A stretch of 64,000 bases of DNA from Aestuariirhabdus haliotis. Its GTDB lineage: Bacteria; Pseudomonadota; Gammaproteobacteria; Pseudomonadales; Aestuariirhabdaceae. Each line of letters opens with the position of its first letter. Position 1 is the stretch's first letter. The translations under genes were made by a program, and so were the position numbers. The notes under the pieces are model-generated. The model ran no database searches, had not been told where the DNA came from, and saw nothing but the letters and a program-made list of their open reading frames with translations. Where the stretch lies: assembly GCF_023509475.1 (NCBI RefSeq), contig NZ_JAKSDZ010000011.1:20980-84979 (forward strand), in the 5' to 3' direction. Shown piece by piece: positions 55,668 to 64,000 of the stretch.

Positions 55668-57791
55668 TCAACCTCCCCGCAGACGTCGGTGATATTTCTC
55701 GACCCAGGCTAGCAAACGCTGGGGCGCGTGGGCCCGCTTCCATTCCCCGGCGACAAACTTGTTACTCTCGGACAGGGTGGGATAGATATGGATGGTTCCA
55801 AGAATTTTATTCAGTCCCAGCTTGTGCTTCATAGCGCCGACGTACTCGGTAATCAGCTCGGCAGCATGATAACCAACGATGGTTACTCCCAGAATACGGT
55901 CGCGCCCCGGCACCGTCAGCACCTTGATAAAGCCGTGGGCTTCTTCGTCGGCAATGGCCCGGTCGAGGTCGGAGATATCGTAACGAGTCACTTCGTATTC
56001 GATCCCCTTCTCATCGGCTTCCTGCTCATTCAAGCCGACACGAGCCACTTCAGGGTCGGTAAAGGTCGCCCAGGGGATAACGGAATAATCCACTTTGAAT
56101 TTTTTCCAGCGACCAAAGAGTGCATTAACCGTTGCGTACCAGGCCTGATGACTGGCGGTATGGGTAAACTGGTAGGGGCCGGCCACATCACCGCAGGCAA
56201 AAATGTTCGGGTAACTGGTTTGCAAGTACTCATTAACCTCCAGGGTACCCTGGGGCGTCGTGCCTATATCCAGACGATCCAGGCCAAAGCCTTCCGTATT
56301 GGCTTTACGGCCTACCGCCATCAACAACTGATCAAACTCGATGCGTACCTGCTCCCCCTGGTGTTCTGCCATCAGCCATTTACAATCACCATCGCTTTCG
56401 AACAGCACCGGTTTATGATCGACTCGAATATCGATACCCTCGGCGGCAAACCGTTCGGCAACCGCCTCGGACACATCCCGGTCTTCCCGCGGCATGATAC
56501 GTGGTGCCATATCAAGCTGAACCACCTGACTTCCGAGTCGCGAAAACGCTTGCGCCAATTCACAGCCGATCGGGCCACCACCAATCACCAACAAGCGAGC
56601 AGGCTGCTGGCGCAGCTCCCAGACATTATCGGAGGTCAGATAACCCACCTGATCGAGGCCGGGAATAGGTGGCACAAAGGGCCGAGCGCCGGTAGCGATA
56701 ACTATATTGCGCGTGGTAATCGTCTCGCCATTCACCTCGACTTGCCAAGGCGTTTTGATCTCGGCACTGCCGGTCACGCAATCAACCCCAAGACCGGTAA
56801 AACGCTCAATGGAATCGTGGGGTTCGATGGTGCTGATCACCCGCTGCACACGCTCCATCACAGCGGGGAAATCCACCTCAACTTCAGGCACCTTTAGGCC
56901 ATAATGGGACGCTTGCTCGGCATAATGTTTGACCCGAGCACTACGAATCAGAGCCTTGCTGGGCACACAACCGGTGTTGAGACAATCCCCCCCCATGCGA
57001 TGTTTTTCCACCAGCGACACCTTGGCTTTCACGGCCGCTGCGATATAGGAAGAAACTAACCCCGCTGAACCGGCACCGATCACCACCATATTAGTATCGA
57101 ATTTATCCGGCATGGGATAATTCTGGTACAGCTTGCGCTGTCGAACCCGTGCCAGGGCGAAGCGCGCGCACCAGGGAAACAGAGCCAGCAGCAGAAAAGA
57201 AACGATCAGCCCAGGAGTCAGGATTCCCTGCAAACTGAACTCTTGCACCTGGCCCAATTGTGCTCCGGCATTCACATACACCAAAGTGCCAGCCAGCATA
57301 CCCAGTTGGCTAACCCAGAAGAAACGCCAGACCTTCATCGGGGTTAAGCCCATCACCAGGTTGATAACAAAGAAAGGAATGGCCGGGATCAGGCGCATGG
57401 TAAAGAGATAGAAGGCACCCTCACGTTCGATGCCCTGATTGATACTTTCCAGATAGGAACCAAAGCGCTTTTGAACCCAGTCTCGTAACAATGTACGAGA
57501 GATCAGAAATGCCAGTGTGGCACCAATGGTACTGGCGAACGAAACCAGCACAACCCCGGTCCAGAGGCCAAACACGGCGCCACCCACCACCGTCATAATC
57601 GCTGCGCCCGGCAAAGAAAATGCCGTGACGGCAACGTAGACCAGGAAATAGATCAACTGGGTCTTGCCGGGATTCTCCCGGTAAAGCTCGGAAAACAGAT
57701 CAAGGGTCAAATACTGACGCAGATCCAACACAAAGAACAACACCATAGCCAGGGCAACCACCCCCAGCAATATCCACTTCGATCGACTCAT
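55668..57791 (-). CDS. Membrane VTT-domain fused to flavin disulfide oxidoreductase
   Basis: A 707-residue fusion. Residues 1-220 are a TVP38/TMEM64 (DedA/SNARE-associated) membrane domain with GAAIMTVVGGAVFGLWTGVV and about six helices. From residue ~235 follows a class I pyridine nucleotide-disulfide oxidoreductase: FAD motif NMVVIGAGSAGLVSSYIAAA, redox pair GGDCLNTGCVPSKAL (CxxxxC), NAD motif LLVIGGGPIGCELAQ, FACGDVAG, and the dimerisation domain ending HIYPTLSESNKFVAG. It resembles mercuric reductase/dihydrolipoamide dehydrogenase but has no HMA domain. The membrane tether may place the reductase near quinones or transport substrates (inference). Confidence 0.88.
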   Translation of the reverse strand: MSRSKWILLGVVALAMVLFFVLDLRQYLTLDLFSELYRENPGKTQLIYFLVYVAVTAFSLPGAAIMTVVGGAVFGLWTGVVLVSFASTIGATLAFLISRTLLRDWVQKRFGSYLESINQGIEREGAFYLFTMRLIPAIPFFVINLVMGLTPMKVWRFFWVSQLGMLAGTLVYVNAGAQLGQVQEFSLQGILTPGLIVSFLLLALFPWCARFALARVRQRKLYQNYPMPDKFDTNMVVIGAGSAGLVSSYIAAAVKAKVSLVEKHRMGGDCLNTGCVPSKALIRSARVKHYAEQASHYGLKVPEVEVDFPAVMERVQRVISTIEPHDSIERFTGLGVDCVTGSAEIKTPWQVEVNGETITTRNIVIATGARPFVPPIPGLDQVGYLTSDNVWELRQQPARLLVIGGGPIGCELAQAFSRLGSQVVQLDMAPRIMPREDRDVSEAVAERFAAEGIDIRVDHKPVLFESDGDCKWLMAEHQGEQVRIEFDQLLMAVGRKANTEGFGLDRLDIGTTPQGTLEVNEYLQTSYPNIFACGDVAGPYQFTHTASHQAWYATVNALFGRWKKFKVDYSVIPWATFTDPEVARVGLNEQEADEKGIEYEVTRYDISDLDRAIADEEAHGFIKVLTVPGRDRILGVTIVGYHAAELITEYVGAMKHKLGLNKILGTIHIYPTLSESNKFVAGEWKRAHAPQRLLAWVEKYHRRLRGG

Positions 57792-58028
57792 TGAACGCTC
57801 ACTTTTCCTTAATGCGGCTTGTCATCATCATAATCTGTCACTGCTAGGAATAGAAAGCGGCACCGTAACAATTGTTTCACCAGACATTCGAGAACCCGGA
57901 AATCCACGCTTTCCGACCAGACTAAACACCTAAACATCGATGATGGGTGCGTCGTGATAGCGGGCAGGATACACTAGGCAACCTCATTTTACTGTCGCCC
58001 CGCGACTATCAGGATTGCATCGATTGAT

Positions 58029-59036
58029 ATGAGTCATTCAGCCCCCAAAACCGCCCTGCTCATGTTAAACCTTGGCTCACCGGATGAACTCTCAACCGCC
58101 GCATTGCGCCGCTATCTAAGAGAATTTCTGTCTGACCGCAGGGTTATAGAAGCGCCCCGCTGGATCTGGTGGTGCGTACTGAATGGCGTCATACTGCCCT
58201 TTCGACCGCGCAAACTGATGCATGCTTACGGCAGCATCTGGACCGAGCAAGGTTCACCGATTCGAGCCATTAGCCTGCAACAGAAAGCCGCTCTGCAAAC
58301 CCTATTGGATTCCCGCCTGGGTGAACAACAGGTACGGGTGGAGCTGGCGATGACCTACGGTAACCCTTCAATTGCGAATGCGTTGGCTGAGCTCAAACAA
58401 GAGGGTTACGAACGCATTCTGGTTATGCCGCTGTTTCCCCAGTACAGCGCCACCACCACGGCTGCCTGCTTCGATGCCATCGCCCGAGCCCTGAGCTGCG
58501 AACGCAATATACCGGAGCTGCGGTTTATTCGTCAGTACCATGAGAAACCCGGCTATATAGAAGCCCTGGCCAATTCCGTGAAACAACACTGGCAGCAACA
58601 GGGACGCCAGGGGCATCTGATGTTTTCCTTTCACGGACTGCCTTTGAGTTACGTTAAGAAAGGCGACCCCTACCCTCTGCAATGTGAAGCCACCGCCACC
58701 GCCGTCGCCAGCGCCTTGCAGCTGAACGACAGCCAATGGTCTCTGACCTACCAATCGCGCGTCGGCGTAGCTCCCTGGCTGCAACCCTACACCGATGAAA
58801 CGCTGATCGAGTGGGGTAAGGAAGGTCGGAGCGGCGTGGATGTGATCTGCCCCGGCTTCAGTGCCGACTGCCTGGAAACCCTGGAAGAGGTTGCCATAAC
58901 CAATGAGGAGATTTTTGTCGACGCCGGCGGCAGCGACTATCAATACATTCCTGCATTAAACGCCAGTCCAGCCCATATAGAACTGCTGGCGGATCTCGCC
59001 GAACAGCATCTCGGGGGCTGGCTCGAAGCGAACTGA
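58029..59036 (+). CDS. hemH: Ferrochelatase
   Basis: 335 residues. The N-terminal LLMLNLGSPDELSTAALRRYL, the active-site histidine in LMFSFHGLPLSYVKKGDPY, and the glutamate in FSADCLETLEEV are all typical. It inserts Fe2+ into protoporphyrin IX in the last step of haem synthesis. hemB lies 4 kb downstream on the other strand. Confidence 0.94.
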   Translation: MSHSAPKTALLMLNLGSPDELSTAALRRYLREFLSDRRVIEAPRWIWWCVLNGVILPFRPRKLMHAYGSIWTEQGSPIRAISLQQKAALQTLLDSRLGEQQVRVELAMTYGNPSIANALAELKQEGYERILVMPLFPQYSATTTAACFDAIARALSCERNIPELRFIRQYHEKPGYIEALANSVKQHWQQQGRQGHLMFSFHGLPLSYVKKGDPYPLQCEATATAVASALQLNDSQWSLTYQSRVGVAPWLQPYTDETLIEWGKEGRSGVDVICPGFSADCLETLEEVAITNEEIFVDAGGSDYQYIPALNASPAHIELLADLAEQHLGGWLEAN

Positions 59037-59093
59037 CCACGCCCCCAGTCTGCGGCAATCAAGTAGCATCTGTTGCGGCAAAATCAGATTGAG

Positions 59094-60248
59094 TTACAGG
59101 CCCCGCATCAGCTCTCGGGCTATGATAATACGCTGCACTTCGCTTGTGCCTTCATAAATGCTGGTGATACGCACATCCCGGGCATTGCGCTCCAGCGGGT
59201 ACTCCTTGATATAGCCGTAACCGCCCAGCAACTGCAGTGCCGTGTAACAGGCTTTATTCGCCGCTTCAGAAGCAAACAGCTTGGCCATTGACGCCTGACT
59301 GCCGAAGGCCTCGCCTCGCTCCTTGGTGCAGGCAGCATTCATCAACAATAGACGGGCGGCCTCCAGCTCCGTGTAAGTGTCGGCCAGCATCCACTGCAAA
59401 CCCTGAAAGTTAATCAACGACTGACCAAACTGCTGGCGCTCGGCGATATAGGCTCGGGCATAGTCGATAGCGGCCAAACCTACTCCCAGAGCCAACGAAC
59501 CGATGCCGATGCGCCCTCCCGCGAGCTCACCCGCGGCGATGCGAAAGCCCTGGTTTTCTTGCCCCATCAGGGCCTCCGCTGGAACCCGACAGTTTTCGAA
59601 CCGAACTTCGTTGGTGGCCGAGGCCTTTTGGCCCATTTTCTCTTCCCGCTTGCCGATGATCAGCCCCGGCGTACCCGCCTCAACCAGAAAACAGGAGATC
59701 CCCTTACCCTTGGCCGCCGCCGGGTCGGTTACCGCCCAGACGACGAAAACACCCGCATATTCGGCGCTGGTAATAAATATCTTGCCACCATCCAGCACAT
59801 AGCTATCGCCATCGCGAACGGCGCGGGTTTTCATGGCGGCCGGATCGGAACCCGCTGCCGGTTCCGTCAAACAAAAGGCACCCGCAGCGTATTCACCACT
59901 GCAAAGCTTCGGCAGGTAACGTTGCTTCTGGGTTTGTGAGCCAACCGCCTGGATCACTTCTGCCACCATATTGGTGACCGAGGTGGTAACGGCCGTGGAC
60001 GCGCAGCCCTTGGCGATCTCGGTGATCGCCAGACTAAAGGCCACACTGCCCGCTTCGGTACCACCGTATTGGGCATCGATATTGATACCCATAAAACCCA
60101 GCTCGGCGAGCTTGCGCAACTGTTGCTGCAATAGCTCGGCGTCACTGGTTTGGTCCAGCTGGGCAGCGACTGGCATCAGTTCGGTTTCGGCAAACTGGCG
60201 CGCAGTATCGCGAATCAGGGATTGTTCTTCGGTCAGGGAAAGATCCAA
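59094..60248 (-). CDS. Acyl-CoA dehydrogenase
   Basis: 384 residues of the flavoprotein acyl-CoA dehydrogenase family. The FAD/substrate segment is FCLTEPAAGSDPAAMKTRAV, then GGKIFITSAEYAG; the catalytic-base region is TSIYEGTSEVQRIIIARELM, with the glutamate in YEGTSE. It abstracts alpha/beta hydrogens from acyl-CoA and passes electrons to ETF. No beta-oxidation partner is adjacent, so the substrate chain is unknown. Confidence 0.9.
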   Translation of the reverse strand: MDLSLTEEQSLIRDTARQFAETELMPVAAQLDQTSDAELLQQQLRKLAELGFMGINIDAQYGGTEAGSVAFSLAITEIAKGCASTAVTTSVTNMVAEVIQAVGSQTQKQRYLPKLCSGEYAAGAFCLTEPAAGSDPAAMKTRAVRDGDSYVLDGGKIFITSAEYAGVFVVWAVTDPAAAKGKGISCFLVEAGTPGLIIGKREEKMGQKASATNEVRFENCRVPAEALMGQENQGFRIAAGELAGGRIGIGSLALGVGLAAIDYARAYIAERQQFGQSLINFQGLQWMLADTYTELEAARLLLMNAACTKERGEAFGSQASMAKLFASEAANKACYTALQLLGGYGYIKEYPLERNARDVRITSIYEGTSEVQRIIIARELMRGL

Positions 60249-60460
60249 GGCGGGCTCCTTATTATCTATTATGCTATTTCGAGGCTATGGTTCCTGGGCC
60301 TCAGGGGCTGATGGCGCATGGGCAATGGTATGATTGGGGCCGAAGCCCACAGGCTCATTTGGGCATGCATGCACAATCAGCGGCTCTTGGTGGGGGAAGT
60401 TTCCGTAAACGTAAACTTATGATCACCAATGTGCCCCATGACGTCGCGCAATGCAAGAGA

Positions 60461-60489
60461 GCCACCACCCCAAACAAGGGGGCGGTGGC
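60461..60489 (-). terminator. Candidate ppk terminator hairpin
   Basis: GCCACCACCCC (60461-60471) pairs with GGGGGCGGTGGC (60478-60489) with one bulge/mismatch, 25 bases past the ppk stop. On the minus strand it is followed by TCTCTT, a weak T-rich tail. Confidence 0.5.
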
Positions 60490-60513
60490 CAGAGTACCCA
60501 GCCTTGATCCAGC

Positions 60514-62694
60514 TTAGGTCAATTTTTCCAGCAACAGAATTTGCGAATCCTTGCGCTGCTGGTTGGCCCTCGGGTGGTTTTGGCGATAGCTGCCATCACT
60601 CTGCAACTGCCAACTCATGCAGTTGTCTTGCAGGTAGGTATCCAGCTCTTTCTTGACCCGAGCAGCCAGCTTGGGATGCTCAATCGGGAAGCAGGTTTCA
60701 ACCCGATGATCCAGGTTACGCACCATCCAGTCAGCGCTGGAACCGTAGACACGCGCTTCGCCATTGTTAGCAAAGTAGAAAGTGCGAGTGTGCTCGAGGA
60801 AACGACCCACTATTGAGCGCACGCGAATATTGTCGGATAAACCGGGGACTCCCGGGCGCAAGCAGCAAATGCCCCGTACAATCAGATCCACCCTGACACC
60901 CGCCTGTGATGCTTTATACAACGCCTTGATCACCTTGGATTCGGTCAGCGAGTTGCACTTGACAATAATATGGCCCTTGGCACCGGCTTCAACGTGCTGG
61001 ATTTCTTGCTGAATATGATCGAGCAGCCCTTTCTTCAGGGTGAAGGGCGCATGCAACAGCTTCTTCACCCGAACCGCTTTACCCATGCCGGTCAACTGCT
61101 GGAAGATCTTTGCCACATCGTTGGTGAGATCCTTGTCTCGCGTTATCAAGCTGTAATCGGTGTACAACCTCGCATTGCCGGCATGGTAGTTACCGGTACC
61201 CAGATGCGCATAACGAACAATTTTGCCCTCTTCGCGGCGTACAACCATCATCAGCTTGGCGTGAGTCTTATAGCCCACCACGCCATACACCACGATGGCA
61301 CCGGCTTCTTGCAGACGACGGGCCAAGGTCAGGTTTTCCTCCTCATCGAAACGCGCTCGTAGCTCGATCACCACGATCACTTCCTTACCGCTTCGAGCCG
61401 CATCGACCAGTGCGTCGACAATCTCAGACTTGGCACCGGTACGGTACAGAGTTTGTTTAATGGCCAGTACCTGCGGGTCCTTGGCGGCCTGACGCAACAG
61501 ATCCACCACCGGGGTAAACGACTGGAACGGATGCAGCAGCAAAATATCGCTGGCGGTAATGGCCTCGAACAGGTTCTCCTTGGGCATCAAGCCTTTGGGG
61601 AAACTGGGCGTAAAGGGCTGGTACTGCAGATCCGGATGATTGGGCAAATTACACAGGTCCATCAAGCGCGACAGGTTCACCGGCCCGTTCACCTCATACA
61701 GCTCGTCTTCGGTGAGGTTAAATTCTTTCAACAAGAAATGCGCCAGCTCCGGCGTACAGTTATCGGCCACCTCCAGGCGCACCGCGCTGCCCCAACGACG
61801 GGACTGCAATTCACCTTGCAAGGCGGTCGCCAGGTCCTCCACCTCGTCGTCCAGAATCAGGTCGCTGTTGCGGGTCAGGCGGAACTGATAACAGCCCTTG
61901 ATGGTCATGCCCGGGAACAGGTCTTCGGCATGCTGGTGAATCATCGCCGACAATAGCGTGAAGCAGGTGCCACCATCGCTGAGCTCAGGCGGGAAGGCGA
62001 TAACACGGGGCAGTGAGCGGGGAGCAGGAATAATGGCCATACCGGTTTCCCGACCAAAGGCATCCTGACCTTCCAGCGAGACAATAAAGTTCAGGTTCTT
62101 GTTGGCCAAGCGCGGGAAGGGGTGCGCCGGGTCGAGGCCGATCGGGCTGATCACCGGCATCACTTCCGAATAGAAGTATTCATTCACCCACTTGGCCTGG
62201 GCCTCGGTCCACTCGCTACGACGCAAAATATGAATGTCATGTTCCTTCAATGCCGGAAGCAGTTGATTCTGGAACATGTCGTATTGTCGGGCCACACTCT
62301 CATGGGTAATACGGCAGATCTCTTTTAGCAACTGCTGGGGCTGCATACCGTCCAACCCCACTTGCTCACGGGAGAAGTCAATCTGTTGCTTGAGACCCGC
62401 AACACGGATCTCGAAGAACTCATCCATATTGCTGCTGAAAATCAGCAGATAGCGAAGTCGCTCCAGCAAGGGGTGATCTTCATTGGCCGCCTGTTCCAGC
62501 ACCCTTAGATTAAACTGAAGGTTACTCAGTTCTCGATTTATATAATAATCTGGATTGCTGTAATCGGTCAGTTTCTCAACCAGAGCCTCGACCTCGACTG
62601 AAGCCGCCTTCGTTTCCTTTTCGATAGCTTTCTCCGACGTTTTATCGACCTTTTTCTCCGTCTCCTGACGGCTAATAATTTCGTTCTGATTCAT
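60514..62694 (-). CDS. ppk: Polyphosphate kinase 1
   Basis: 726 residues. The N-domain ends at a segment like LIFSSNMDEFFEIR. The catalytic region contains THAKLMMVVRREE and the following RYAHLGTGNYHAGNARLYTDYS, with the two active-site histidines of E. coli Ppk (His435, His454) both present. It makes long-chain polyphosphate from ATP at the membrane periphery. The first ~45 residues are charged, low-complexity and longer than in E. coli. hemB lies 83 bases upstream on the same strand. Confidence 0.95.
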   Translation of the reverse strand: MNQNEIISRQETEKKVDKTSEKAIEKETKAASVEVEALVEKLTDYSNPDYYINRELSNLQFNLRVLEQAANEDHPLLERLRYLLIFSSNMDEFFEIRVAGLKQQIDFSREQVGLDGMQPQQLLKEICRITHESVARQYDMFQNQLLPALKEHDIHILRRSEWTEAQAKWVNEYFYSEVMPVISPIGLDPAHPFPRLANKNLNFIVSLEGQDAFGRETGMAIIPAPRSLPRVIAFPPELSDGGTCFTLLSAMIHQHAEDLFPGMTIKGCYQFRLTRNSDLILDDEVEDLATALQGELQSRRWGSAVRLEVADNCTPELAHFLLKEFNLTEDELYEVNGPVNLSRLMDLCNLPNHPDLQYQPFTPSFPKGLMPKENLFEAITASDILLLHPFQSFTPVVDLLRQAAKDPQVLAIKQTLYRTGAKSEIVDALVDAARSGKEVIVVIELRARFDEEENLTLARRLQEAGAIVVYGVVGYKTHAKLMMVVRREEGKIVRYAHLGTGNYHAGNARLYTDYSLITRDKDLTNDVAKIFQQLTGMGKAVRVKKLLHAPFTLKKGLLDHIQQEIQHVEAGAKGHIIVKCNSLTESKVIKALYKASQAGVRVDLIVRGICCLRPGVPGLSDNIRVRSIVGRFLEHTRTFYFANNGEARVYGSSADWMVRNLDHRVETCFPIEHPKLAARVKKELDTYLQDNCMSWQLQSDGSYRQNHPRANQQRKDSQILLLEKLT

Positions 62695-62777
62695 AGGGCT
62701 CCCTCCATAAATTAAAACCTGCCGCAGTGGATTACGCGCGTCCTGACACTACCCTCGATCACTAGCCGCATTAGCGG

Positions 62778-63836
<1,059 letters not shown>

Positions 63837-63878
63837 TCATAACCCATTGCTAGAGGGCTTCAATGCGCTGCATCAAGC

Positions 63879-64000
63879 TAAGGCACTTCTGATTAATTCG
63901 GATAGCTCTGCAGATCCTAAAATGGTTTTTATCAAGGCGAAGCTCGCCGTTCATGTCGAGACCTGAACAAGGGCTTCAACACCGAGAAAAACCATTTTAG
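63879..64000. repeat. Dispersed repeat copy 5 joined to a palindrome, cut by the window end
   Basis: TAAGGCACTTCTGATTAATT followed by CGGATAGC (63879-63906), matching copy 1 to the CGGATAGC extension. Then CTAAAATGGTTTTT (63917-63930) and AAAAACCATTTTAG (63987-64000) are perfect 14-bp inverted repeats around 56 bases. This looks like the end of a larger element running beyond the window. Confidence 0.6.

Noticed and set aside
60287..60517. Short plus-strand frame between the acyl-CoA dehydrogenase and ppk
   Set aside because: Composition not protein-like; the region carries a hairpin that fits the ppk terminator better.

Overview
The window looks like a chromosomal segment of a gammaproteobacterium related to Pseudomonadales/Cellvibrionales. 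The evidence is the block ygfB-pepP-ubiH-ubiI facing TIGR02449-zapA-6S RNA-ygfA, the ilvA/rpiA pair, a metal-binding loop without cysteines in HemB, and DbpA, ArfB and Ppk of gammaproteobacterial type. The species cannot be fixed from sequence alone. Gene density is high and no rRNA, tRNA, CRISPR array, phage module or complete transposase gene was found.

Layout. 0.1-3 kb: a crotonase-fold enzyme, a MAPEG membrane protein and a MACPF-domain lipoprotein. 3.1-6.3 kb: an AraC-type regulator divergent from a large fused membrane desaturase/hydroxylase-ferredoxin reductase-ferredoxin protein, with a two-helical-turn direct repeat between them. 6.4-8.2 kb: an acetylpolyamine-amidohydrolase-like deacetylase convergent with a spermidine-synthase-like protein, which has a paralogue at 19.1 kb. 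8.2-12 kb: a DUF2007 protein, a PAP2 phosphatase, a glycosyltransferase and DbpA. 12.1-14.3 kb: a DUF4336 protein and a membrane protein divergent from a TetR regulator, with two related palindromes between. 14.4-21.2 kb: a GST, a LysE exporter, NfeD/paraslipin, an orphan periplasmic binding protein and an iron alcohol dehydrogenase. 21.2-24.7 kb: a gene-poor patch with an orphan trpB and a frameshifted zinc-ribbon gene, enclosed by inverted copies of a short repeat. 24.7-27.8 kb: a small membrane protein, a YcaQ/AlkX-type DNA glycosylase, a GNAT-YoaP protein, ArfB and a DUF1289 protein.

27.9-38.5 kb is one long minus-strand run: ygfB, pepP, ubiH, ubiI and then a three-gene MksFEB (Wadjet JetABC-like) condensin without its nuclease partner. 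38.6-44 kb holds the small coiled-coil gene, zapA, 6S RNA, ygfA, a second AraC regulator, ilvA and rpiA. 44-48.8 kb holds signalling genes (a receiver-TPR protein, a soluble histidine kinase, a receiver-GGDEF diguanylate cyclase) and guaC. 48.9-51.6 kb: pdxH, a second solo binding protein and hisC. 51.6-55.6 kb: a MarR regulator divergent from a tyrosine-catabolism set (HPPD, a VOC protein, a fumarylacetoacetase-like hydrolase), with a perfect inverted repeat between. 55.7-64 kb: a membrane-anchored flavin disulfide reductase, hemH, an acyl-CoA dehydrogenase, ppk and hemB, ending in another copy of the dispersed repeat joined to a long palindrome cut by the window edge.

Most of the window is housekeeping. 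The points most worth following are the nuclease-less Mks/Wadjet operon attached to the ubiquinone genes, the MACPF lipoprotein, the self-contained desaturase with its operator, the dispersed terminal-repeat family around trpB, and three regulator-operator pairs that can be read directly from the DNA.
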